From positions 992,001 to 1,056,000 of the forward strand of contig CP102145.1 of assembly GCA_024583055.1 (NCBI GenBank): 64,000 nucleotides of DNA. Direction: 5' to 3'. The stretch's first letter is position 1. Every line of letters starts with the position of its first letter. Both the position numbers and the translations under genes were made by a program. The notes under the pieces are model-generated. The model was given only the letters and a program-made list of their open reading frames with translations. It was not told the origin of the DNA and searched no databases. This DNA is from Streptococcus suis. GTDB lineage: Bacteria > Bacillota > Bacilli > Lactobacillales > Streptococcaceae. This document shows, piece after piece, positions 29,417 through 38,824 of this stretch.

Positions 29417-30532
29417 TGTAGCGTTACAATAGATGTGAGACTTCTAGAAGTCAAAAAGAAGATTCCCTGATATGATAAGAGTACCACCTACTCATCAAAA
29501 AGGAAATCTTCTCATGACTAGTATACCACAAAATCTTCGCTATTTGCCACACACTCTGGAAACACGCTACCACGCTGTTAAAACCTATCGAAATGGAGCT
29601 TCTGTCACCTTCATCTGTCGACGCTACAAGGTCTCAAAAGCCTCTCTCATGCGGTGGAACAAGCGATTCGACGGCACCAAAGAATCGCTGAAAGACCGGT
29701 CGCATCGACCTCTAACACCTCATCCAAAAGCTCATACCGAACAGGAGCTTACCTGGATTAAAAATTGCATCCGAAGAAATCCACAGGCAACCCTCATCGA
29801 AATATTCTACAAGCTCAAAACTAATAAGGGCTATGACCGCCATCCCTGCTCTCTCTTTCGAATCTTGAGAAAACTTGATTTCTTCAAATCCCCTAAAACT
29901 AAGCAGAAAACCTATGTGCCTAGGCCTTACCATACCCCAACTGAACTCGGTATCAAGTGGCAAATGGACGTCAAATATGTACCGACTCACTGCTACACAG
30001 GCAAGCTACCTGACAAATTCTATCAATATACCGTCATTGATGAGGCCAGCAGGGAACGTTTTATCTTCCCTTTCAAAGAGCAATCTTCTCACTCAACTGT
30101 TCAGTTTGTCAAAATGGCTATGAGATACTTTGGATACAAACCCAAAATTATTCAAACGGATAATGGTTTTGAGTTTACCCATTTCAAAGAGACCAAGCAA
30201 ATTCACCCCCTAGACCTACTTTGTCAGGAACTTGGTATTGAGCACAAACTAATTCGTCCTCGAACACCCAGACATAATGGCAAGGTTGAGCGCAGTCATC
30301 GAAATGATAACCGACGTTTCTACCAGCACTTGACCTTTTACTCCTATGACGATCTGATCAAGCAGATGAAAACCTATCTTTATCGTTCTAATCGACTCCC
30401 TATGCAAACTTTAGGCTGGAAATCTCCTATCGATATCAGAAAAGCTTTACTAGAAGCTAGCTCCTAGTAAAGCTTAACAAATGGATAACTTCAAAATCAC
30501 CTTTTTGGTCTCACATCATTGACAAAGGTACA
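29417..30532 (+). mobile_element. Insertion sequence of 1,116 bp with DDE transposase and 25-bp imperfect terminal repeats
   Basis: The ends begin TGTA and end TACA. The outer 25 bases of the two ends, read inward, match at 18 positions, including a run GATGTGAGAC. One transposase gene fills the element. A perfect 14-bp palindrome, GACTTCTAGAAGTC, lies at 29439-29452 just inside the left end. An exact 26-bp direct repeat flanks it. Such long duplications are known for IS1202-type elements, while the transposase looks IS481/IS3-like; the family is left open. Confidence 0.88.
29514..30467 (+). CDS. DDE transposase (rve-type, IS481/IS1202-like)
   Basis: The 317-residue protein has an N-terminal helix-turn-helix (FICRRYKVSKASLMRWNKRF) and an rve-type catalytic domain with D in WQMDVKYV, D in IQTDNGFEF and E in NGKVERSHR. 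It appears intact in one frame. The ATG at 29514 follows AAAGGAAA; an upstream ATG at 29472 lacks a ribosome site. It would cut and join the ends of the enclosing IS. Confidence 0.9.
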   Translation: MTSIPQNLRYLPHTLETRYHAVKTYRNGASVTFICRRYKVSKASLMRWNKRFDGTKESLKDRSHRPLTPHPKAHTEQELTWIKNCIRRNPQATLIEIFYKLKTNKGYDRHPCSLFRILRKLDFFKSPKTKQKTYVPRPYHTPTELGIKWQMDVKYVPTHCYTGKLPDKFYQYTVIDEASRERFIFPFKEQSSHSTVQFVKMAMRYFGYKPKIIQTDNGFEFTHFKETKQIHPLDLLCQELGIEHKLIRPRTPRHNGKVERSHRNDNRRFYQHLTFYSYDDLIKQMKTYLYRSNRLPMQTLGWKSPIDIRKALLEASS

Positions 30533-30558
30533 TTCATGCCTTTTATGAAAGCATACAG
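30533..30558 (+). repeat. Right copy of the 26-bp direct repeat
   Basis: This is the exact match of 29391-29416, directly after the right IS end. It lies next to the tuf terminator, so the IS entered just beyond the end of the tuf transcript. Confidence 0.9.
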
Positions 30559-30590
30559 AAAAACTCCCTGCCAGAGACAGAGAGTTTACA
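30556..30590 (-). terminator. tuf terminator
   Basis: On the minus strand AACTCTCTGTC and GGCAGGGAGTT pair with wobble around a 3-nt loop, followed by TTTTC. Confidence 0.75.
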
Positions 30591-30636
30591 ATTAAGTTGT
30601 CTGACTATAATTGTTATATCTGGGAACGTAATCGAA

Positions 30637-31833
30637 TTAAGCTTCGATTTCTGTAACCATACCTGAACCAACAGTACGTCCACCTTCACGGATAGAGAAA
30701 GTAGTACCTTGTTCAACGGCGATTGGGTGGATCAATTCAACGTCGATAGTAACGTTATCACCAGGCATTACCATTTCAGTACCTTCTGGCAATTTGATTG
30801 AACCAGTTACGTCAGTTGTACGGAAGTAGAACTGTGGACGGTAGTTGTCGAAGAATGGAGTGTGACGTCCACCTTCTTCTTTAGTAAGGATGTAAACTTC
30901 ACCTTTGAATTTAGTGTGTGGGTTGATAGAACCTGGTTTAGAGATAACTTGACCACGTTCGATTTCATCACGTTGTACACCACGAAGAAGCACACCAACG
31001 TTATCGCCAGCAAGACCTTCGTCAAGTTGTTTACGGAACATTTCAACACCAGTAACAACTGCTTTAGATTTTTCTTCTTGAAGACCAACGATTTCGATTT
31101 CGTCGTTGACACGAACTGTACCACGGTCGATACGTCCTGAAGCTACAGTACCACGACCAGTAATTGAGAATACGTCCTCGACTGGAAGCAACAATGGTTT
31201 ATCAGTGTCGCGTTCTGGTTCTGGAATGTACTCATCAACAGTGTTCATCAATTCCATAACGATGTCTTCGTACTTAGAGTCACCTTCAAGGGCTTTAAGA
31301 GCTGAACCTTGGATAACTGGAAGATCATCACCTGGGAAATCGTATTCTGAAAGAAGGTCACGGATTTCCATTTCAACCAACTCAAGCAATTCTTCATCGT
31401 CAACCAAGTCAACTTTGTTCATGAAGACGATAAGGTGTTTAACACCAACCTGACGTGAAAGAAGGATGTGCTCACGAGTTTGTGGCATTGGACCGTCAGT
31501 TGAAGCTACTACAAGGATCGCACCGTCCATCTGAGCAGCACCAGTGATCATGTTTTTAACGTAGTCCGCGTGTCCTGGAGCGTCGATGTGAGCATAGTGA
31601 CGTTTTTCAGTTTCGTACTCAACGTGTGCAGTGTTGATAGTGATACCGCGCTCGCGCTCTTCTGGAGCAGCATCGATAGACGCATAGTCTTTAGGTTGGT
31701 TAACTGATGAAGGCAAGCGACGTGCCAATACAGTTGTGATAGCTGCTGTCAAAGTAGTTTTACCGTGGTCAACGTGTCCAATTGTACCAATGTTAACGTG
31801 GGGTTTACTACGATCGTATTTTTCTTTTGCCAT
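30637..31833 (-). CDS. tuf: Elongation factor Tu
   Basis: EF-Tu carries aminoacyl-tRNA to the ribosome. The 398-residue protein has the GTPase motifs [18 protein letters not shown] and NKVD and all three domains. The start at 31833 ([14 protein letters not shown]) follows a GGAGG site; six upstream codons are excluded. Its promoter and terminator indicate a single-gene transcript. Codon choice is strongly biased, as expected for a highly expressed gene. Confidence 0.98.
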   Translation of the reverse strand: MAKEKYDRSKPHVNIGTIGHVDHGKTTLTAAITTVLARRLPSSVNQPKDYASIDAAPEERERGITINTAHVEYETEKRHYAHIDAPGHADYVKNMITGAAQMDGAILVVASTDGPMPQTREHILLSRQVGVKHLIVFMNKVDLVDDEELLELVEMEIRDLLSEYDFPGDDLPVIQGSALKALEGDSKYEDIVMELMNTVDEYIPEPERDTDKPLLLPVEDVFSITGRGTVASGRIDRGTVRVNDEIEIVGLQEEKSKAVVTGVEMFRKQLDEGLAGDNVGVLLRGVQRDEIERGQVISKPGSINPHTKFKGEVYILTKEEGGRHTPFFDNYRPQFYFRTTDVTGSIKLPEGTEMVMPGDNVTIDVELIHPIAVEQGTTFSIREGGRTVGSGMVTEIEA

Positions 31834-31905
31834 TTTGGTAAAAGCCTCCAATAAAATATATTTTATAGATAGACAGTAGGCAATACGGTCTAACTTTACC
31901 TTACT

Positions 31906-31933
31906 ATTCTATCAAATTGTAGCAGAAATGCAA
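31906..31933 (-). promoter_or_regulatory. tuf promoter
   Basis: TTGCAT (31933-31928), a 16-bp spacer and TAGAAT (31911-31906) lie about 75 bases ahead of the tuf ATG. Confidence 0.65.
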
Positions 31934-31956
31934 GCATTTTCTATTTTTTTTGTGAT

Positions 31957-32910
31957 TTATTCCATGTAGAGCTGATAATAGGGCTGATTTTGGATGGAAG
32001 CACCGATGCTTGAGGATGCAATCCAAGTTTGATTTTCTAAGGAAACAAAGTTTTCTGCCGGTCCTGTCAGGATGACACCAGCAAATTCTAGCTTGTCAAT
32101 TTCCTCCTGCTTGGTGAAGTCTGTATCGCCGAATTTAGCAATGTAGTCTTCTACATCATTGAGAGGAAATCGGTCAAAACTTCCCTTATCTTTTTTTGAG
32201 AGTTCAATATATTCCTTCATCATCTGAATACCAGACTTGAACTCCACCTGGTGTTCTGCTGGAATATCAGCTGGAAAACTTCTCAGACTCTGCTCTTTGA
32301 AGCCGAACAGCTCATCCGGGGTCACCAAGGTACGGTCCCTGTGACAGGTCCCAATCCAGTACCAATTTTGCTTAAGATTTTCTGGAATCATCTGCTTAAT
32401 CTGACCCAGTGTGTACTTCTTATCAAATCGAATGGCAACTTCTACCAGCTGACCGTCCATGTCCTTAAGATATTTGAGCTGATTCTTTTCTCCCCATTCC
32501 GTAAAAGTGGGAAGCTTGGTATTGCTTGAATAATCATAGAGAAAATCTAAACTAGCCCCTGGGGAGTTCTGAGTAGGGTCATAGTGCATACTAAAGAGGG
32601 TAAAGTAGACTTCCCTTTGACCAAAAGAAATAGGGACACCAGCTATATCCTTGCTCAAATTATAGTAGATTTTACCTGAAAAAAATCCCGTTTCTTGTAT
32701 TTTTATCCCATCATGGCTAATGTTGGGATAGGCGATTTCTGTCAGCAAATTGTACCGTTCTCGCTCGCTATTAATGCGTGCACCGTAAATCATTTTAACC
32801 ATCCAAGAACCAATAAAAAGAAAAACAAAACCAATGAGCAGGGATAAGCTGATTGTTTTTAGCAGGTGTTTCCTTCTACTCTTCTTGGTTACAATTTCAA
32901 AAGTCTTCAT
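31957..32910 (-). CDS. Anti-sigma factor with sigma-factor-regulator N- and C-terminal domains
   Basis: The 317-residue protein has a basic N-terminal cytoplasmic tail (KKSRRKHLLK), one membrane helix at about residues 17-38 and an extracellular part that resembles the Sigma_reg_N and Sigma_reg_C families. It should hold the adjacent ECF sigma factor at the membrane until an envelope signal releases it. Its start overlaps the sigma gene end by 14 bp, which supports a coupled sigma/anti-sigma pair. Confidence 0.8.
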   Translation of the reverse strand: MKTFEIVTKKSRRKHLLKTISLSLLIGFVFLFIGSWMVKMIYGARINSERERYNLLTEIAYPNISHDGIKIQETGFFSGKIYYNLSKDIAGVPISFGQREVYFTLFSMHYDPTQNSPGASLDFLYDYSSNTKLPTFTEWGEKNQLKYLKDMDGQLVEVAIRFDKKYTLGQIKQMIPENLKQNWYWIGTCHRDRTLVTPDELFGFKEQSLRSFPADIPAEHQVEFKSGIQMMKEYIELSKKDKGSFDRFPLNDVEDYIAKFGDTDFTKQEEIDKLEFAGVILTGPAENFVSLENQTWIASSSIGASIQNQPYYQLYME

Positions 32911-33394
32911 AGTGATACCCCTTTTCTGTCAAGGTCTTGGCCAATTGTTTCCGCCCTCTGTGGAGATTGATTTTAACTAAGCTTTGAGATTGACCTAAAA
33001 TTTTGGCAATCTCCTTGGTTGTCATCTCCTGAAAATAGTAGAGGTCCAAGACTAGCTGATACTTGCTCGGCAGCTCTGCTATTGCCCGATAGAGCGGCTC
33101 ATAAGACCTGTCGTCAAATTTTGTCCAACCATTTTGGTGGAAAAATTCCTTCTGTAAGATGTCATGATAATGTTTGTCCCGCCTGTATTTGTCAATGTAA
33201 GCTCGGACAGCCGATCGATAGAGCCAGGCCCTGAGTTTCTCGAAAGGAAGGACAATATCGGAGGTGAGAATTTTGACCAGGACATCCTGGGCAATATCCT
33301 GGCTATCTGCAGGATTGGCGCCTGACTGTTGCAGATAGTAGGAAATTTCCTCAGCTATAGCAATGACTTCTTTTTCATAATCATCTAGTTTGAT
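32897..33394 (-). CDS. ECF-type RNA polymerase sigma factor with non-standard ATC start
   Basis: The frame reads (M)KLDDYEKEVIAIAEEIS and continues for 165 residues to a TGA at 32899-32897. Region 2 (QDIAQDVLVKIL, then KLRAWLYRSAVRAYIDKYRR) and region 4 (LPSKYQLVLDLYYFQEM, then TTKEIAKILGQS) identify a sigma-70/ECF factor. No ATG, GTG or TTG exists between the upstream in-frame TGA and the conserved region. The only well-placed initiator is ATC at 33394-33392, six bases after the strong site GGGAGGGG. It is coupled to the anti-sigma gene. It may be a rare start or a damaged ATG. Confidence 0.75.
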   Translation of the reverse strand: MKLDDYEKEVIAIAEEISYYLQQSGANPADSQDIAQDVLVKILTSDIVLPFEKLRAWLYRSAVRAYIDKYRRDKHYHDILQKEFFHQNGWTKFDDRSYEPLYRAIAELPSKYQLVLDLYYFQEMTTKEIAKILGQSQSLVKINLHRGRKQLAKTLTEKGYHYEDF

Positions 33395-33417
33395 ACTGCT
33401 CCCCTCCCTTCACTAAT

Positions 33418-33445
33418 ATAACGAATGAATCTGCAATCGGTTACA
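33418..33445 (-). promoter_or_regulatory. Possible ECF-type autoregulatory promoter
   Basis: TGTAAC (33445-33440), a 16-bp spacer and CGTTAT (33423-33418) resemble ECF promoters of the SigV/SigX kind, with the AAC at -35 and CGT at -10. It would give a leader of about 17 bases ending in the sigma gene's ribosome site. A TATAAT (33467-33462) further up may provide basal transcription. Confidence 0.45.
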
Positions 33446-33482
33446 CAACTTTTCTATATCCATTATACATTTTTTGACAAGC

Positions 33483-33510
33483 AAAAAACAACCTCCGCAG
33501 AAGTTGTTTT
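33483..33510 (-). terminator. ppc terminator
   Basis: AAAACAACTTC and AGGTTGTTTT pair around a short CTGCGG loop region, with a run of T on the minus strand. Confidence 0.8.
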
Positions 33511-33516
33511 CGTCTC

Positions 33517-36213
33517 TTATCCTGAATTTCGGAGGCCTGTCGCCACACCGTTGATGGTGATGTGAATCAGGCTTTCCTGCTCTTTGCTGAGCTCCCCACG
33601 ACGGAGGCGGTTAATGAGCTCAATTTGGATATAGTTAAGAATATTGAAGTAAGGCATGCGGTAGTCCAGACTGGCCTTGAGGAAAGGCAGTTCGTCTAGC
33701 AACTCTTCATGTTGCTCAATAGACAAAATCATGTCTTTAGTCAGTTGCCACTCATCTAAAATGGCATGGAAGATATTACGAACTTCCTCTGTCTCACACA
33801 TTTTGGCGTATTCAAAGGCGATGTTCATGTTGGACTTAGATAAGACCATGTCTACATTTGACAAGAGTGAACGGAAGAAAGGCCAGCTCTCGTACATTTT
33901 TTGTAGTTTAGCTAGATTTTCAGGCGCCTTGTCAATATAGCGTTTGAAACTAGAACCAACACCATACCAACCTGGCAGCATGACACGGTTTTGTGACCAA
34001 GAGAATACCCAAGGAATGGCACGGAGCCCACCGATTTCAGTAATGGTCTTACGGGCTGCTGGACGAGAACCGATATTCAAACTGGAAATCTCACGGATTG
34101 GCGTCGCGGCAAAGAAGTATTCGTAGAAACGAGGATTATTGAAGACCAGGTCGCGGTAAATAGTATAGCTATCCGCCACAATCTCATCCATGGTTTCACG
34201 GTAACTACCAATTTCATCCGGATCCGTAATCATCTGCGTTACCATACGATCCAGCGTTGCAGACACCAGCATTTCCAAATTGTAGTAAGCTGCGTCCTTG
34301 TTACCATATTTATTACCAATCACCTCGCCCTGCTCGGTCAAACGGATACGGTCTTTGATAGAACCGAATGGCTGGGAGGTAATGGCATCATATGATGGAC
34401 CACCACCACGACCAACCGTACCACCGCGGCCATGGAAGAAGGTAATCTTGACACCATTTTCTTGACCGATTTGGGTCAATTCATTCTGGGCCTTGTAGAG
34501 GGTCCAGCCTGATGACAGATAACCACCGTCTTTATTGGAATCCGAATAGCCCAACATGATTTCCTGGTAATATTTATTGCCAGCAATCCAGCGTTTGGTC
34601 AGATCTAATTTCAGATAATCACGCATGGTAGCAGCAGCATTGTCCAAATCTTCAATGGTTTCAAAGAGTGGAACAATCTGAACACGGGCCTTGTCGACAT
34701 CAACCAGACCAACCTCCTTGAGTAAGACTGCCAATTCTAGCAAGTCTGATACGCTCTCTGAGTGGGAAATGATGTGCTGTTTGATGACCTCTTCACCTAG
34801 CTTATCCTTGAGTTCACGCGCTGTAGCAAAGATTGCCAACTCTTTTTCCAACTGCTCTGACTTGGCTACATGGGTTGCTGACAGGATGCGTGGGTCTGTT
34901 TCCAATTGTTTGAGGAGCACATGGCACTTAGCCTCTTCTGACAGGCTTGAATAATCTTCAACAATCCGTGCAGATGCTAGGAGCTCTCCTACACTTGCTT
35001 CTAAGATAGATGAATCCTGGCGCATGTCGATGCTGGCCAAGTAGAAGCCGAAGGCTTCAATCGCTTCTAAAATCTCTGTCAAATCTCCCTTAATCAGTGC
35101 CGCTGTTTTATTTTCTTTCAGGGATTTCTTGATAGCCAGCAGGTCAGCCTTGAAAGCAGCAACGTTTTCATAGCGATCATCAGTTGGTTTGTTGTGCACG
35201 AGGTAATCACGCGTGTTTGCCAACTTCATCTGGATATAATGGAAGGCACGGCGGTAGGGTTCGTTTTCACGATAGACAGACTGATCCTGTGACAAATCAG
35301 CCAATTGCTGAACTGCCGGACTGACCTTGACAATAGTGGTCGACAGTGAGAAATTACGGTAGAGCTTGTAAAGCTGCTCATCGTAATAGTTCATAATCAC
35401 TTGGCACTGGGTCAGGGCTGATAATTTCAAGGTTTCGGCCGTCACAAATGGGTTTCCGTCACGATCACCACCAATCCACATACCCATGGTAATAGGACGC
35501 GGATTATCCAACTCAATGCCCTTCTCGGCAGCCAGACGCTTGTACTCCCCTTGGAGCTTGGTCACTGCCTTAATGAAGGAGGAATTGTAATACTCCATGA
35601 CATTGGTAATTTCATTGGTAACCTTGAGTTTCTTCTCCCGCGTCATATCCGTCTGCATGATGATTTCGATATAAAGACGCAGTTGGTCTTCCCACTTGGT
35701 CCGGTTCATCAAGCCCAATTTGACATCGCGGTAACGACGGAGCAATTCGTGGATATGCTTGGTCAAATCCAGCATGGACTGGCGTTGAACCTGAGTTGGG
35801 TGGGCCGTCAAGACAGGAACGACATTGAGTTTCTCAAGGATATCAGCCGCATCTTCATGTTTGGATACCATATCAATTGTTGTGGACATTTTTCCTAGAT
35901 AATCATGACCAATATTATTTTGATGGTTGATTTCATAGGCCAAGTCCACATCTTCAGAGATGTTAATCAAGAGAGGTAAGACAGCGAAATAGCGAGAAAT
36001 CACAGCCAATTCGTCATTGTCTAACTGACCGATAATATCAATCAAGGCCTGGTAATCATCCTCATGTGAGAGCTGAGAAAGCTCCAAAATTTTCTGAAAG
36101 GTCTCTGCAGACATCATCTGCCCAGCTACCTCTTCAAGGATAGTGGTTAGGATAGCAACTTCTTCCTTGATAGCATCCTTGTTGTTGTAGTTTTCTAACT
36201 TCTGAATTTTCAT
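33517..36213 (-). CDS. ppc: Phosphoenolpyruvate carboxylase
   Basis: Ppc fixes bicarbonate onto phosphoenolpyruvate to give oxaloacetate, which feeds aspartate synthesis in organisms with an incomplete TCA cycle. The 898-residue protein has the catalytic blocks [22 protein letters not shown] and [14 protein letters not shown] and ends in the conserved TGLRNSG. It is full length and follows ftsW by 8 bp, probably in the same transcript. Confidence 0.97.
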   Translation of the reverse strand: MKIQKLENYNNKDAIKEEVAILTTILEEVAGQMMSAETFQKILELSQLSHEDDYQALIDIIGQLDNDELAVISRYFAVLPLLINISEDVDLAYEINHQNNIGHDYLGKMSTTIDMVSKHEDAADILEKLNVVPVLTAHPTQVQRQSMLDLTKHIHELLRRYRDVKLGLMNRTKWEDQLRLYIEIIMQTDMTREKKLKVTNEITNVMEYYNSSFIKAVTKLQGEYKRLAAEKGIELDNPRPITMGMWIGGDRDGNPFVTAETLKLSALTQCQVIMNYYDEQLYKLYRNFSLSTTIVKVSPAVQQLADLSQDQSVYRENEPYRRAFHYIQMKLANTRDYLVHNKPTDDRYENVAAFKADLLAIKKSLKENKTAALIKGDLTEILEAIEAFGFYLASIDMRQDSSILEASVGELLASARIVEDYSSLSEEAKCHVLLKQLETDPRILSATHVAKSEQLEKELAIFATARELKDKLGEEVIKQHIISHSESVSDLLELAVLLKEVGLVDVDKARVQIVPLFETIEDLDNAAATMRDYLKLDLTKRWIAGNKYYQEIMLGYSDSNKDGGYLSSGWTLYKAQNELTQIGQENGVKITFFHGRGGTVGRGGGPSYDAITSQPFGSIKDRIRLTEQGEVIGNKYGNKDAAYYNLEMLVSATLDRMVTQMITDPDEIGSYRETMDEIVADSYTIYRDLVFNNPRFYEYFFAATPIREISSLNIGSRPAARKTITEIGGLRAIPWVFSWSQNRVMLPGWYGVGSSFKRYIDKAPENLAKLQKMYESWPFFRSLLSNVDMVLSKSNMNIAFEYAKMCETEEVRNIFHAILDEWQLTKDMILSIEQHEELLDELPFLKASLDYRMPYFNILNYIQIELINRLRRGELSKEQESLIHITINGVATGLRNSG

Positions 36214-36221
36214 ATTTCTCC

Positions 36222-37454
36222 CTAACTTTCTGTTTTAGCCATAGTCTGCTCTATTTCCTCTTCCCAGAGCTCCCGTTTTTCATTTGCATCAATATTTAAA
36301 ACAAAGGCAATTCCTATAGAAATAACCAACAAGCTATTCCCTCCTTGTGATAGGAAGGGGAAGGTCACTCCCGTAGCGGGAATCAAGCCGGAAATACCAC
36401 CGACATTGACAAAGGTCTGAATCAGCATCATCCCTGCTACTCCCAAAGCCATCATGGAATTGAAGGGGCGTCTAGCCCGGATACCCACCACAATAATTCT
36501 CAATATCAAAAAGAATAAGAGGGCGAGAATCAGGGAGGCTCCGACAAAGCCTAATTCTTCGATGACAATGGAAAAGACAAAGTCTGTATGGGCTTCTGGC
36601 AGATAGCCATTTTTCTCAATAGAATTTCCCAAGCCTCTACCCAGCCAACCGCCATTACTCATGGCGTAGTAAGAATTGGTCAGCTGCAAACCTGATTCTG
36701 TCGCGTTTTCAAAGGGATTGAAGTAGGCTGAGAAGCGACGGGCAATATAGCCAAAGACGGGAATCTGTGCCACCAAATCAACCCCTAAAATCCGAATGGA
36801 GCCCAACAAAATGGTTGCTCCCAGGACCAAGGCCATCAGGACTGTTGAGAACCAGCGATAAGCCACACCACTGACCGTTACCATGACCAAAATAATCAAA
36901 ACTACAATCGTAGCATTCCCCAAATCGGGTAGGCTGGCTACCAACCCCAGGAAAAACAGGCTGACAATCCGCCAATCATTAAAGGCCTTGGGCATCCAGC
37001 TTCCCTTAATCAAGGCCTGGTAATCATAAACCTGGATATCCCTCTGCATAGCGGAAAATCGTGCCGCCAGGTACCAGACAATCAATAATTTCAAGTATTC
37101 CGCCGGTTGGAGACCGATGATCCCCCCCGGTCCCAAGCGAATCCAACCGTGGGCACCATTGACCGGATCAAAGAAATGCGACGCGACCAACATGGCTACT
37201 TCCAAGAGGAGAAATAAGCGAATCAGCCCCCTCTTCTTCAGGACCGTCAATTTCATCCGGTAGATGATAAACATGGCTACCAAACTCAGAATCCAGAAAA
37301 GTCCCTGGCTAATGACCATGCTAAAAGGATTTCCGCCCTTTTGTATTTGTAAGGCACTGGTTGTTGAATAGACAATAATCAAGCCAATCACTGAAAGAAT
37401 CAGATAGGGCAAAAGAATAGAATAGTTCAGCAAATGCCGTTTATCAATCTTCAT
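36222..37454 (-). CDS. ftsW: FtsW/RodA-type SEDS peptidoglycan glycosyltransferase
   Basis: The 410-residue SEDS protein has ten predicted membrane helices and the family loop [19 protein letters not shown] plus [19 protein letters not shown]. With a class B PBP it polymerises lipid II; adjacency to ppc is the usual streptococcal ftsW position, so a septal role is likely. The start at 37454 ([17 protein letters not shown]) is preferred over seven upstream codons. Confidence 0.9.
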   Translation of the reverse strand: MKIDKRHLLNYSILLPYLILSVIGLIIVYSTTSALQIQKGGNPFSMVISQGLFWILSLVAMFIIYRMKLTVLKKRGLIRLFLLLEVAMLVASHFFDPVNGAHGWIRLGPGGIIGLQPAEYLKLLIVWYLAARFSAMQRDIQVYDYQALIKGSWMPKAFNDWRIVSLFFLGLVASLPDLGNATIVVLIILVMVTVSGVAYRWFSTVLMALVLGATILLGSIRILGVDLVAQIPVFGYIARRFSAYFNPFENATESGLQLTNSYYAMSNGGWLGRGLGNSIEKNGYLPEAHTDFVFSIVIEELGFVGASLILALLFFLILRIIVVGIRARRPFNSMMALGVAGMMLIQTFVNVGGISGLIPATGVTFPFLSQGGNSLLVISIGIAFVLNIDANEKRELWEEEIEQTMAKTES

Positions 37455-37475
37455 TGGTTCTCCTATAAAAAACAA

Positions 37476-37672
37476 GTTCTATGCTGTATATTATTTCTAT
37501 TATAGCATAGTTTCATCAAAAAACGAGAGAATAGCCAAGCAGATTCAAAAATAAGGAACATTATTCTGTTCACTCAATTTTAATAAAATATACCGGCCTA
37601 TTTCTCTGCAAAATCAGGAATGTCAATTGACCATTTTCACAACTATAATTTATTCTTCAAAGCATATAAAAA
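37476..37672. other. Gene-free spacer upstream of ftsW
   Basis: About 200 AT-rich bases without a plausible ORF separate ftsW from the lipoprotein gene. Minus-strand TATAAT-like sequences near 37500 could serve ftsW. Nothing else is evident. Confidence 0.5.
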
Positions 37673-37692
37673 GCCAGAGGCAATCCTCTGAC
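37672..37692 (-). terminator. Terminator of the S-component/lipoprotein operon
   Basis: GTCAGAGG, ATTG and CCTCTGGC on the minus strand are followed by TTTTTATATG. Confidence 0.75.
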
Positions 37693-37724
37693 CTAGTTTG
37701 TTTAAGTGCTCTAGCTATTTGAGT

Positions 37725-38117
37725 TTATTGAAAGCTTTCAAGGTAGAATTCAACATCGTCTCCTTCTTGTAGAATTTGTTCTGCAGCACCTTTTTCTGCC
37801 AAGCTACCATTGACCTTATACATCCAGTAGGTATTACTGGCTGGATCCTGACTTTTTCCGTCGATGACCGTAACCATGCCGTTTTCTTCCTCGATATCGT
37901 GGTACTCTTCCAGGACATCCATGACAGAATCACTAGCTTCAAATCGGACATTTTTGGTAGAATTCTGACCATCACTCGTAATCCTCAAAGTGGCCTCAAG
38001 TAGCTGACTGGTTTCCTCTACCTGACTGCTAGCTGTAGGCTGGTTGCTCGTTGTCGAACACCCTAGCAAAACCAAGGCGGTTAGGACACTAACACAAATT
38101 CTTAGTAACCGTTTCAT
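37725..38117 (-). CDS. DUF4430 domain lipoprotein
   Basis: The 130-residue protein has a lipoprotein signal (LTALVLLGCS, cysteine at residue 20), a short Ser/Thr/Gln linker and a DUF4430 domain. That domain shares the transcobalamin C-terminal-like fold (YWMYKVNGSLAEKGA, GDDVEFYLESF). Its start overlaps the end of the S-component gene by 4 bp (ATGA), so the two are translated together. It probably captures a vitamin-like ligand outside the cell for the transporter; the ligand is unknown. Confidence 0.78.
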   Translation of the reverse strand: MKRLLRICVSVLTALVLLGCSTTSNQPTASSQVEETSQLLEATLRITSDGQNSTKNVRFEASDSVMDVLEEYHDIEEENGMVTVIDGKSQDPASNTYWMYKVNGSLAEKGAAEQILQEGDDVEFYLESFQ

Positions 38118-38602
38118 TTTATAAACCTCCGAAAAATCCCGTCAATAATTGGGTAAAATAAGGCAGTTGATACTGCATGGGCCACATCAAAACTCAAGCC
38201 ATTTAGCCAATAGACCCATGGATTGACCCCAAATTGTAGGGCTGACAGAAGACTAATGACCAATCCATATAGAAAAGTGACTACAGCAGCTAACAACATA
38301 GGTATGAGGACTGAATTCCAATAGCTCAACCGCAGGCCGGACCATACCCATTTCCACACTAGCATGATAGCTGCAAAACTGAGAATCTGCCACAAAACAA
38401 CTATCCCAAACCCCATATAAATAGCCGTCCCAAACATGGTCAAAGCCATGATGAGGAAAGCATCTGCCATGGGCAAAAAAAGGCTGGAGACTAAAAATAT
38501 AGCTGTAATGGGCTTGATATTAGCAAAAGGAAAAAAGGCAAATCGAAGTGCTATGCAAACGCTGGCTAAGATAGCAATTCTACTAATTTTCTGGGTAGTC
38601 AT
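38114..38602 (-). CDS. ECF transporter S component, substrate unknown
   Basis: The 162-residue protein has five or six membrane helices and the N-terminal pattern of ECF S components (ISRIAILASVCIALRFAF). It is not ThiT, BioY, RibU or QueT by sequence. Pairing with a DUF4430 lipoprotein suggests a corrinoid or similar vitamin; this is a hypothesis. Its leader of about 100 bases is predicted to fold with a pseudoknot and a sequestered ribosome site. Confidence 0.72.
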   Translation of the reverse strand: MTTQKISRIAILASVCIALRFAFFPFANIKPITAIFLVSSLFLPMADAFLIMALTMFGTAIYMGFGIVVLWQILSFAAIMLVWKWVWSGLRLSYWNSVLIPMLLAAVVTFLYGLVISLLSALQFGVNPWVYWLNGLSFDVAHAVSTALFYPIIDGIFRRFIK

Positions 38603-38708
38603 GCAACTCCTACTTCATTTTTAGGACCTGTATTCTCATGCAAGAAACTTGTTGGACAAATTCGCAACGGAGAAAGGTTCCGCCCTTTAATGACAGGTTC
38701 TTATATCC
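38603..38708 (-). promoter_or_regulatory. Structured leader of the S-component gene (candidate riboswitch)
   Basis: On the minus strand ACCTGT (38698-38693) pairs with ACAGGT (38631-38626) and encloses two hairpins: AAAGG/CCTTT (38688-38673), whose loop CGGA can pair with TCCG at 38671-38668, and AATTTGT/ACAAGTT (38662-38646). TCCTA (38626-38622) can pair with TAGGA (38612-38608), which covers the AGGAG ribosome site. It does not match a riboswitch class known to me. Confidence 0.4.
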
Positions 38709-38714
38709 ATTAGT

Positions 38715-38743
38715 AGCATACCCCAATAGCCAGGATATGTCAA
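38715..38743 (-). promoter_or_regulatory. Promoter of the S-component operon
   Basis: TTGACA (38743-38738), a 17-bp spacer and TATGCT (38720-38715) give a start near 38708 and a leader of about 105 bases. Confidence 0.7.
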
Positions 38744-38824
38744 GCGGATGAAAGTTAGCTATTTCCTGCATAAATGAGACTATTTTTTTTGATTTTTCCA
38801 GATCTTTGAGTTAAAATAAAAAAG

